From contig CANHUM010000022.1 of NCBI GenBank assembly GCA_947463845.1, positions 1 to 11,834 on the forward strand: 11,834 bases of DNA, given 5' to 3'. The position numbers and the translations under genes are program-made. The number at the start of each line of letters is the position of its first letter. Position 1 is the stretch's first letter. This DNA is from Comamonadaceae bacterium. Its GTDB lineage: Bacteria > Pseudomonadota > Gammaproteobacteria > Burkholderiales > Burkholderiaceae_C. Shown in pieces: positions 6,378 to 11,834 of this stretch. The notes beneath the pieces were generated by a model. The model was not told the origin of the DNA, did no database searches, and saw nothing but the letters and a program-made list of their open reading frames with translations.

Positions 6378-7840
6378 TGCTCCATACATTTGCCCCCGTG
6401 CTGTCCTTGATGGCGCGCATCCTGATCGCGTTTTCGGTCACCTTTCTGGTGCCTGGCGTCTGGGCCTGGTTTGAAGACCATGATGACATTCAGTGGATCT
6501 GGCTGACCGGTTTTGCCCTGACGGCTTTCAGTGGGGTGGTGCTGGCGGCCATCACGCAACGCTACCGGCGCGAGCTGCTGGCCAAGGACGGCTTTTTGCT
6601 GGTCAACCTGGTGTGGCTGGTCTTGCCCGCCTACTCGGCCTTGCCCCTGATGGTCTTGGTCCCGGAGATCACCTGGTTCAAGGCTTACTTTGAAGCCATG
6701 AGTGCGCTCACCGCGACCGGTGCCACGGCCTTGTCAGGGCTGGACCATTTGCCGATCTCCGTGAACATTTGGCGTTGCTTTTTGCAGTTGATCGGCGGCT
6801 TGGGCATCATGCTGTTGGTGGTGGCGGTCTTGCCGATGCTGGGCCTGGGCGGCATGCAGCTGTACAAGGCCGAAACGCCCGGCCCCATGAAGGACACCAA
6901 ATTCACGCCACGCATTTCGGAGACAGCGCGGGGCCTGTGGGGTGTGTATTTCCTGTTCTCGGGGGCCTGTTTGCTCGCTTACCGCTGGGCCGGGATGAGT
7001 TGGGCCGATGCCTTCATGCACATGTGCACCACCATGGGTTTGGGGGGCTTTTCGTCGTATGACGCCAGCTTTGGACATTTCAACTCGCCTGAGATCGAGT
7101 GGGTGGCCATCGTGTTCATGACCCTGGCTGGCATCAGCTTTGTGCGCTATTTTGTGGTCCTGCGCAGCCGTTCGCTGAAGCCGATCAGCAATGATCGGGA
7201 AATCAGAACCTATCTGGGTGTCTTGCTGGCCGCCACCTTGCTGGTGATGGCTTTGTTGATGGTTCATGGTGTGTATGACGACGCCGTGGAAGCACTGCGC
7301 ATCAGCGCCTTCCATGTGGTGTCTTTGGCCACCACCACCGGTTATGCGGCCACCGATTACGCGCAGTGGCCTGTATTTGCGCCCATCTTGCTGATGTTCC
7401 TGGGTTGCTTTGCTTCTTGCGCCGGCTCCACGGGCGGTGGCATCAAGATGGTGCGCATGGTCTTGCTGATCAAGCAAGCCCGACGGGAGTTGGTGCGCAT
7501 CATCCATCCCCGTGTCATCAACCCGGTCACTTTGGGCGGGGCCGTGATCCCCATGTCGGTCATGACGGCGGTGCTGGGCTTCATGCTCATTTACGGTGGT
7601 GCCACCATGGGCCTGAGCATGCTGTTGCTGCTCAGTGGCCTGGACATCGTGACCGCGTTTTCAGCGGTGATTGCCACGGTCAACAACATCGGGCCCGGCT
7701 TGGGCGAGGTCGGCCCTTCTGGCAACTTCGGTGGGCTCAATCCCTTCCAGTTGACCGTTTTGAGCTTTGCCATGCTGCTGGGCCGTCTGGAGCTGCTGTC
7801 GGTGCTGGTGCTGTTCAGCTCGCATTTCTGGCGAAAATGA
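6377..7840 (+). CDS. trkH: Trk system potassium uptake protein TrkH
   Basis: Integral membrane potassium-conducting subunit that works with TrkA; 487 residues, many hydrophobic helices. The four pore loops of the channel-derived fold can be read in order: TATGAT (112-117), TTMGLGG (218-224), TTTGYA (319-324) and TVNNIGPG (434-441). Each carries the filter glycine. The segment CAGSTGGGIKMVR (348-360), in the third repeat, is typical of TrkH and related to the intramembrane gating loop. The first helix starts around residue 12, so the ATG at 6377 gives a normal N-terminus. No ribosome site is seen, and the one-base overlap with trkA (TGATG) points to coupled translation. TrkG is an alternative name for the same family; TrkH is chosen by default. 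The stop is 31 nt before the rhodanese gene. Confidence 0.96.
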   Translation: MLHTFAPVLSLMARILIAFSVTFLVPGVWAWFEDHDDIQWIWLTGFALTAFSGVVLAAITQRYRRELLAKDGFLLVNLVWLVLPAYSALPLMVLVPEITWFKAYFEAMSALTATGATALSGLDHLPISVNIWRCFLQLIGGLGIMLLVVAVLPMLGLGGMQLYKAETPGPMKDTKFTPRISETARGLWGVYFLFSGACLLAYRWAGMSWADAFMHMCTTMGLGGFSSYDASFGHFNSPEIEWVAIVFMTLAGISFVRYFVVLRSRSLKPISNDREIRTYLGVLLAATLLVMALLMVHGVYDDAVEALRISAFHVVSLATTTGYAATDYAQWPVFAPILLMFLGCFASCAGSTGGGIKMVRMVLLIKQARRELVRIIHPRVINPVTLGGAVIPMSVMTAVLGFMLIYGGATMGLSMLLLLSGLDIVTAFSAVIATVNNIGPGLGEVGPSGNFGGLNPFQLTVLSFAMLLGRLELLSVLVLFSSHFWRK

Positions 7841-7860
7841 TTTTGTAGTAAACCCATTCA

Positions 7861-7866
7861 AGGAGA
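7861..7866 (+). promoter_or_regulatory. Ribosome binding site of the rhodanese gene
   Basis: AGGAGA lies 5 nt before ATG 7872. It is the strongest Shine-Dalgarno sequence in the window and sets the rhodanese start there, although the frame stays open upstream into the end of trkH (to 7767). Confidence 0.75.
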
Positions 7867-7871
7867 TACGC

Positions 7872-8303
7872 ATGCCCATCACCAAAGGATTTCAAACCCT
7901 CGTTGACGAAGCCATGTCCCAGGTCACCACGCTCAGTGTGGCCGAGGTGCAGGCACGCGTGGCGGACCCTGCGGTGCAAATCGTGGACATCCGCGACCCG
8001 CGTGAACTTGAGCGCGACGGCACCGTGCCGGGTGCCTTGCTGGCGCCTCGCGGCATGCTCGAATTTTGGGTGGACCCGGCCTCGCCCTACTTCAAGCCCG
8101 TGTTTGCAGACGAGGGCAAGCAGTTCGTTCTGTTTTGCGGTGCAGGCTGGCGCAGCGCCCTGGCCACCAAAACCCTGCAGGACATGGGCATGACCAATGT
8201 GGCCCACATCGACGGCGGTTTTGCGGCCTGGAAAAAAGCCGGGGCACCCACGGTCTCGATGGAGCAACACAAAGCTGAAAGCGCTGCACGCAAAGGCGCT
8301 TGA
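7872..8303 (+). CDS. Rhodanese-like sulfurtransferase domain protein
   Basis: Single rhodanese domain of 143 residues, probably cytoplasmic as no signal peptide is seen. The fold landmarks are IVDIRDPRE (37-45), the substrate-side [13 protein letters not shown] (54-66) and the active-site loop CGAGWR (89-94), with Cys89 as the persulfide-forming residue. [13 protein letters not shown] (112-124) is the usual domain end. A six-residue loop of this kind is typical of sulfur transferases rather than of the longer-loop Cdc25-like phosphatases. The C-terminal tail is short and charged. A strong ribosome site marks the start. The stop overlaps the start of the YchJ-like gene by one base (TGATG), so the two are coupled. 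The physiological sulfur donor and acceptor cannot be told. Confidence 0.92.
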   Translation: MPITKGFQTLVDEAMSQVTTLSVAEVQARVADPAVQIVDIRDPRELERDGTVPGALLAPRGMLEFWVDPASPYFKPVFADEGKQFVLFCGAGWRSALATKTLQDMGMTNVAHIDGGFAAWKKAGAPTVSMEQHKAESAARKGA

Positions 8304-8692
8304 TGTCTGTGCCTTGCCCCTGCGGCCGCGCCACTCCCAAAGGTCAGGTGCTGAGCCTGGCTGAATGCTGCGGTCCGCTGCATGCAGGCCAGGCCGCACC
8401 CGATGCCGAGCGCCTCATGCGTTCGCGTTACAGCGCCTTTGTCTTGGGCGATGTGCCCTATTTGCTGGCCACCTGGCACAGCAGCCAGCAGCCTGCCGAG
8501 TTGACACTCGAAACCGGTGGCAAGTGGTTGGGCTTGGAGATCAAGCAGCACCTGGTGACAGGCGCTGACACTGCCGAGGTCGAATTTGTGGCGCGTTTTC
8601 GGGTGGGTGGCAAGGCGGTGCGTCAGCACGAGCGCAGCCGATTTGTGCGCGAAGCCGATCGCTGGTTTTATGTGGATGGCGATGTGCTGTGA
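8303..8692 (+). CDS. YchJ-like SEC-C motif protein (UPF0225 family)
   Basis: 129 residues. The N-terminus carries a cysteine-rich SEC-C-like zinc site: Cys5 and Cys7 in CPCG, Cys22 and Cys23 in ECCGPLH, and His27. The middle, [14 protein letters not shown] (38-51), LLATWH (54-59) and WLGLEIKQH (75-83), followed by [11 protein letters not shown] and [18 protein letters not shown] (110-127), is the NTF2-like YchJ core. E. coli YchJ has a second SEC-C motif at its C-terminus and is about 152 residues; this protein ends right after the core and lacks it. ATG 8303 is used; AAAGG at 8292-8296 is well placed for it, and a TTG at 8300 would add just one residue. No biochemical function is established for the family as far as I know. 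Overlap with the rhodanese suggests joint expression. Confidence 0.9.
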   Translation: MSVPCPCGRATPKGQVLSLAECCGPLHAGQAAPDAERLMRSRYSAFVLGDVPYLLATWHSSQQPAELTLETGGKWLGLEIKQHLVTGADTAEVEFVARFRVGGKAVRQHERSRFVREADRWFYVDGDVL

Positions 8693-8726
8693 AAGCGATG
8701 CATGACCACTCTGGATGATCACCCCC

Positions 8727-9374
8727 ATGAACTTTGAAGCCATTTTGTTTGACTGCGACGGCGTGCTGGTGGACAGCGAAGCCATCACCTGTGGCGTGCT
8801 GCGCGACATGTTTGAAGAGCAGGGCTGGCGCATGACGCTGGCCGAGTGCATGCAGCGTTTTGTGGGCCACACCGTCAAAAGCCAGCGCACCACCATCGAG
8901 GCGCACACCGGCCAGCCGCTCACCGATGCGTGGCTAGAACAGTTCTTTGCCCGGCGCAACGAACGTTTGACACAAAGCATCACCGCCATCGAGGGCGTGC
9001 ACGAGGCGGTGGCGCATCTGCATGCGCATTGCCAGGGCCGCATCGCCGTGGCTTCGGGCGCGGACCGTTTCAAGGTCGAGATGATGCTCCAGCAGGTGGG
9101 CCTAATCGACTTCTTTGAAGGCCGTATTTTCAGCGGCCACGAAATGCCCCGCAGCAAACCCCACCCCGATGTGTACCTGGCCGCTGCGGCCCACCTGCAA
9201 ATCGACCCGGCCCGTTGTTTGGTGGTGGAAGACACCACCGTGGGCATCACAGCCGGCGTGGCAGCTGGGGCGACTGTTTGGGCTTATGCCGCGCCGCCCG
9301 CTGACCCTGCGCCCCTCTTGCGGGCGGGTGCGCAGCGCGTGTTCACGGGTATGCACCAGCTGCGACTGGCTTGA
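8727..9374 (+). CDS. HAD-superfamily hydrolase (subfamily IA phosphatase)
   Basis: 215-residue haloacid-dehalogenase-type phosphatase, probably acting on a small sugar phosphate. All four motifs are seen: motif I FDCDGVLVDSE (8-18) with nucleophile Asp9 and acid/base Asp11; motif II Ser110 in VASGAD; motif III Lys144 in RSKPHPDVY; motif IV Glu168-Asp169 in VVEDTTVG. The helical cap lies between motifs I and II, about residues 18-85, as in beta-phosphoglucomutase, phosphoglycolate phosphatase and YieH-like 6-phosphogluconate phosphatase; the sequence does not tell which. The start at ATG 8727 places motif I at the usual distance; ATG 8715 would add four residues and cannot be excluded. No good ribosome site is seen. 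It converges with the AraC gene, 21 nt away, with no evident terminator between them. Confidence 0.92.
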   Translation: MNFEAILFDCDGVLVDSEAITCGVLRDMFEEQGWRMTLAECMQRFVGHTVKSQRTTIEAHTGQPLTDAWLEQFFARRNERLTQSITAIEGVHEAVAHLHAHCQGRIAVASGADRFKVEMMLQQVGLIDFFEGRIFSGHEMPRSKPHPDVYLAAAAHLQIDPARCLVVEDTTVGITAGVAAGATVWAYAAPPADPAPLLRAGAQRVFTGMHQLRLA

Positions 9375-9395
9375 TACAGCGGCGGCCGGTGTCTT

Positions 9396-10439
9396 TCAGG
9401 GTGCCTTGGCCAGCCTGAACTCTTCAGGTGTGCGGCCCGTCCAGCCCTTGAAGGCCCGCATGAAACTCTTCTCGTTCTGAAACCCCACTTCGACGGCGAT
9501 TTGTTTGATGGGACGCTGCGTGCGCAGCAACAGGTCACTGGCCAGATCCCGTCGCACCGCGTCTTTGAGTTGCTGCAGGCTGGCCCCTTCTTCCTTGAGT
9601 TGCCGATGCAGCGTGCGGGCCGACAGATGGAGCCAAGCCGCCAGGTCATCGGCGTTGCGGCTGTGCTCAGGGTGTTCGGCCAGGGTTTGGCGCACCTTCT
9701 CCACCAGCAAGCGGTCTCGCCGGTAAGGCCGCACCGTGAGGAGCAGGGCGCGTTGCAGCATGCGTTGCAGGGCAGCTTCGTCGCGGCGCACGGGCAGGCT
9801 CAGGTACCCCGCATCGAACTGCAGGCTGTGTCCTGGGGCGTTGAATTGGGTAGGACCGTCAAACAGCACACGGTAACTGCCCGCGTGCGGCGGCGGGGCC
9901 AAGCGCAGGGTGGTTTGCAGCAAAGGGATGCGCGAGTCGGTCAGCCAGCAGGCGACGCCCAGCGCATTGCGCAGCACCGACACCACGGCAAATTCTTGCA
10001 AAGTCCCCAGGTCGCGCCGCTCGGCCAATTGCACGCTGGCCACGCCTTGTGACTGCTTGACTTCCAGGTGAATGTCATCGGTCAGCAAGCCGTGGTGGCG
10101 GCACCAGCGGGCCAGCGCGACGCCCAAGGTGGGAGCGGTCAGGGACGCCCGCACCAGCATGCCGTAACTGCCCCAGGGCAGGCGGCGGCTGAACCAGCCC
10201 AGGGCCTCGTCGTCCAGCTCACGCATGGCGGTGCCCGAAAGCCATTCCATTTGCAAGGCGGTGATGCGCGCATCCGGAAGATGGAGTAATTCTGGCGCAA
10301 TTTGTGCCGATTGCAAGGCCGGTAGAGGGTCCAGGCCGCGCTGGGCGTAGGCGGCAGTGATGGCAAGGACGAAGGCCATGGGTGTCTCTGCACGCCCGGC
10401 CTGGCTCGGGGCGGGGAGGGCAATGATGGCGTCGTTCAT
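9396..10439 (-). CDS. AraC-family transcriptional regulator (OruR-like)
   Basis: 347-residue regulator. Residues about 20-220 form the ligand-sensing domain of the type found in OruR-like AraC proteins (MAFVLAITAAYAQRGLDP near the start; LGWFSRRLPWGSYGML at 80-95). The C-terminal DNA-binding domain has two helix-turn-helix units: NADDLAAWLHLSARTLHRQL (262-281) and IKQIAVEVGFQNEKSFMRAF (311-330), ending in the family signature GRTPEEFR (335-342). ATG at 10439 is taken as the start; ATG at 10379 is possible, has a GAGA at a sensible distance, and leaves out 20 residues of poor conservation. The gene is divergent from mccB across 129 bp, a common arrangement for a local regulator of a catabolic operon. 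Known liu clusters often use a MerR-type LiuR instead, so control of leucine genes by this protein is inference. The ligand is unknown. Confidence 0.92.
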   Translation of the reverse strand: MNDAIIALPAPSQAGRAETPMAFVLAITAAYAQRGLDPLPALQSAQIAPELLHLPDARITALQMEWLSGTAMRELDDEALGWFSRRLPWGSYGMLVRASLTAPTLGVALARWCRHHGLLTDDIHLEVKQSQGVASVQLAERRDLGTLQEFAVVSVLRNALGVACWLTDSRIPLLQTTLRLAPPPHAGSYRVLFDGPTQFNAPGHSLQFDAGYLSLPVRRDEAALQRMLQRALLLTVRPYRRDRLLVEKVRQTLAEHPEHSRNADDLAAWLHLSARTLHRQLKEEGASLQQLKDAVRRDLASDLLLRTQRPIKQIAVEVGFQNEKSFMRAFKGWTGRTPEEFRLAKAP

Positions 10440-10453
10440 GATGTCAGGAATTG

Positions 10454-10481
10454 TGGCACGATTTGCAACCTATTTGACACG
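10454..10481 (+). promoter_or_regulatory. Possible tandem AraC-family operator
   Basis: TGGCACG and TGACACG share six of seven bases, with starts exactly 21 bp apart (two helical turns), the layout commonly bound by AraC-family proteins with two helix-turn-helix units. The site lies in the region shared by the regulator and mccB and overlaps the TTGACA hexamer. Short repeats can occur by chance, so this is a candidate only. Confidence 0.35.
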
Positions 10482-10524
10482 CTCCAGCCGCCCTGAACCC
10501 TTTAAGCTGGGAGTCGTCGCACTT

Positions 10525-10546
10525 TGGCCCGGCACCTGGCCCGGCA
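10525..10546 (+). repeat. 10-bp direct repeat TGGCCCGGCA, 12-bp period
   Basis: Two exact copies at 10525-10534 and 10537-10546, separated by CC, 22 bp before the mccB start codon. They would probably lie in the untranslated leader or around the transcription start. Function unknown: a second protein site, an RNA leader element or a chance GC-rich duplication are all possible. Confidence 0.6.
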
Positions 10547-10558
10547 GCGTCAGCCTCT

Positions 10559-10564
10559 AGGAAG
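10559..10564 (+). promoter_or_regulatory. Ribosome binding site of mccB
   Basis: AGGAAG lies 4 nt before ATG 10569 (AGGA is 6 nt before). It supports that codon as the start. Confidence 0.65.
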
Positions 10565-10568
10565 CACC

Positions 10569-11834
10569 ATGACCGTTTTGCACTCCCAACTCAATCCGCG
10601 TTCTGCTGATTTCCAGCACAACGCCGCCGCCATGCGCAGACTGGTCGATGACCTGCGCGCCCACCTGGAGCGCGTGGCCCAAGGCGGTGGCGATGCGCCC
10701 CGCGCCAAACACACCGCCCGGGGCAAGCTGCTGCCGCGCGACCGGATCCAAATGCTGCTCGACCCCGGCACACCTTTCCTCGAGGTGGCCCCGCTGGCCG
10801 CGCTGAACATGTACAACAACGACGCGCCCAGCTCCGGCGTGATCGTGGGCATTGGTCGCGTCAGCGGCGTGGATTGCATGATCGTGTGCAACGACGCCAC
10901 GGTGAAGGGCGGCACCTATTACCCCATGACGGTGAAAAAGCATTTGCGTGCGCAAGAGATCGCGCAGCAAAACCGCCTGCCCTGCATTTATCTGGTGGAT
11001 TCGGGCGGTGCCAACCTGCCCAACCAGGACGAAGTCTTCCCGGACCGTGACCACTTTGGCCGCATCTTCTTCAACCAGGCCAACATGAGCGCGCAAGGCA
11101 TTGCGCAGATCGCGGTGGTCATGGGCAGCTGCACAGCCGGTGGCGCGTATGTGCCCGCCATGAGCGACGAAACCATCATCGTGAAGAACCAGGGCACCAT
11201 CTTTTTGGGTGGTCCGCCTTTGGTCAAAGCGGCCACTGGCGAGGTGGTGAGTGCCGAAGATTTGGGTGGCGGTGATGTGCACACGCGATTGAGTGGCGTG
11301 GCCGACCATCTGGCACAAAACGATGTGCACGCGCTGGCGCTGGCACGGCAGGCCGTGAAAAACCTCAACGCGCAAAAGGTGCCGAACATTGCCACGCATG
11401 CGCCCGTACCGCCCAAGTTCGATGCGCAAGAGCTGTATGGCGTGATTCCCACGGACACACGCAAGCCTTTCGATGTGCGCGAAATCATCGCCCGCATTGT
11501 GGACGGCTCGGAGTTTGACGAATTCAAATCGCGCTTTGGCACCACCTTGATTTGCGGCTTTGCCCGCATCGAAGGCATGCCGGTGGGCATCATCGCCAAC
11601 AACGGCATTCTGTTCAGCGAGTCGGCCCTCAAGGGCGCGCACTTCATCGAGTTGTGCTGCCAGCGCAAGATCCCGCTGGTGTTTTTGCAGAACATCACCG
11701 GCTTCATGGTGGGTCGCAAATACGAAAACGAAGGCATTGCACGCAACGGCGCCAAGATGGTCACGGCCGTGGCCACGGCGGCTGTGCCCAAATTCACCAT
11801 CATCATCGGTGGCAGCTTTGGCGCGGGCAACTAC
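10569..11834 (+). CDS. mccB: Methylcrotonyl-CoA carboxylase carboxyltransferase (beta) subunit, 5' part (3' end outside window)
   Basis: Transfers carboxylate from carboxybiotin to 3-methylcrotonyl-CoA, giving 3-methylglutaconyl-CoA, in leucine degradation; it works with a biotin-bearing alpha subunit not in this window. 422 residues are present and the frame is open to the last base; the family is about 535 residues, so roughly the last 110 are missing. Telling segments are [19 protein letters not shown] (114-132), [20 protein letters not shown] (144-163), the first oxyanion-hole glycines GSCTAGGAY (186-194), and in the second crotonase-like half [13 protein letters not shown] (374-386) and GGSFGAGNY (414-422). 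SGGANLP together with [14 protein letters not shown] separates MCC from propionyl-CoA carboxylase beta subunits. A ribosome site precedes the start. It is divergent from an AraC-type regulator; the alpha subunit, hydratase and HMG-CoA lyase genes probably follow downstream (inference). Confidence 0.95.
   Translation, partial: MTVLHSQLNPRSADFQHNAAAMRRLVDDLRAHLERVAQGGGDAPRAKHTARGKLLPRDRIQMLLDPGTPFLEVAPLAALNMYNNDAPSSGVIVGIGRVSGVDCMIVCNDATVKGGTYYPMTVKKHLRAQEIAQQNRLPCIYLVDSGGANLPNQDEVFPDRDHFGRIFFNQANMSAQGIAQIAVVMGSCTAGGAYVPAMSDETIIVKNQGTIFLGGPPLVKAATGEVVSAEDLGGGDVHTRLSGVADHLAQNDVHALALARQAVKNLNAQKVPNIATHAPVPPKFDAQELYGVIPTDTRKPFDVREIIARIVDGSEFDEFKSRFGTTLICGFARIEGMPVGIIANNGILFSESALKGAHFIELCCQRKIPLVFLQNITGFMVGRKYENEGIARNGAKMVTAVATAAVPKFTIIIGGSFGAGNY

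Larger units (their letters stand above)
10440..10568. promoter_or_regulatory. Divergent promoter region between araC-type gene and mccB
   Basis: 129 bp without a gene. A perfect TTGACA -35 hexamer for the mccB direction is at 10474-10479, but no good -10 lies 16-18 bp further on. This fits a weak, activator-dependent promoter. TGGCACG (10454-10460) and TGACACG (10475-10481) are direct repeats 21 bp apart, the second overlapping the -35. No convincing promoter could be placed for the minus-strand gene. Confidence 0.5.

Noticed and set aside
3335..6389. Two more long minus-strand frames (3335-4966 and 4917-6389) opposite the SDR, acyl-CoA dehydrogenase and trkA.
   Set aside because: Same reasons: antisense to conserved genes with complete motifs, no recognisable protein features, no ribosome sites.
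8702..8737. Mini-frame of 11 codons (ATG 8702) overlapping the start of the HAD gene, possible leader peptide.
   Set aside because: Too short to judge, no attenuator-like codon run or hairpin with it, and its codons overlap the HAD coding start.
9375..9395. The 21-bp convergent gap as a site for a bidirectional terminator.
   Set aside because: No stem of useful length and no T or A run can be found in it.
9414..9428. Inverted repeat CCTGAA-CTC-TTCAGG as a terminator between the convergent HAD and AraC genes.
   Set aside because: It lies inside the last codons of the AraC gene, has only a 6-bp stem and no T-run on either side.
1..11834. Search for a defence island, CRISPR array, toxin-antitoxin pair, insertion sequence, tRNA gene or attachment site.
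   Set aside because: Nearly all sequence is taken up by recognisable metabolic, transport and regulatory genes; no regularly spaced repeats, transposase-like frames, cloverleaf sequence or end repeats were seen.

Overview
The window is a GC-rich, gene-dense stretch of chromosome, most likely from a betaproteobacterium of the order Burkholderiales, with Comamonadaceae as the best guess. This rests on protein style and gene content: isovaleryl-CoA dehydrogenase, methylcrotonyl-CoA carboxylase beta subunit, TrkA/TrkH, a YchJ-like protein and an OruR-like AraC regulator. No search was run, so the taxonomy is inference. No tRNA, rRNA, CRISPR array, insertion sequence, phage or integrase gene was seen. 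Twelve genes can be supported, and both the first and the last are cut by the window edges.

Left part (1-4936, all plus strand, gaps of 3-20 nt, probably one operon or two overlapping ones): the 3' part of isovaleryl-CoA dehydrogenase, a beta-class carbonic anhydrase, an uncharacterised membrane-anchored protein, an acetoacetyl-CoA thiolase, a short-chain dehydrogenase and a second acyl-CoA dehydrogenase. The two acyl-CoA dehydrogenases can be told apart in the sequence by where the catalytic glutamate sits. A perfect 11-bp inverted repeat follows the last of these genes.

Middle part (4986-9374, plus strand): trkA and trkH, overlapping by one base, encode a Trk potassium uptake system. They are followed by a small rhodanese, a YchJ-like SEC-C protein overlapping it by one base, and a HAD-superfamily phosphatase.

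Right part (9396-11834): an AraC-family regulator on the minus strand is divergent from mccB, the carboxyltransferase subunit of methylcrotonyl-CoA carboxylase, which runs off the right edge. The 129-bp region between them holds a consensus -35 hexamer. It also holds two near-identical 7-mers exactly 21 bp apart, as expected for an AraC-type tandem site, and a 10-bp direct repeat near the mccB start.

Taken together, both ends of the window belong to leucine (isovalerate) degradation: Ivd makes 3-methylcrotonyl-CoA, MCC carboxylates it with bicarbonate, and a thiolase can split acetoacetyl-CoA made from the end product acetoacetate. A carbonic anhydrase directly behind ivd fits as a local bicarbonate source for MCC. 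The potassium uptake and small accessory genes in between look like housekeeping genes lying inside a split catabolic cluster. I saw nothing that clearly amounts to a new defence or mobile system. The best leads are the uncharacterised membrane protein, the carbonic anhydrase link, the trkA upstream region and the araC-mccB intergenic region.
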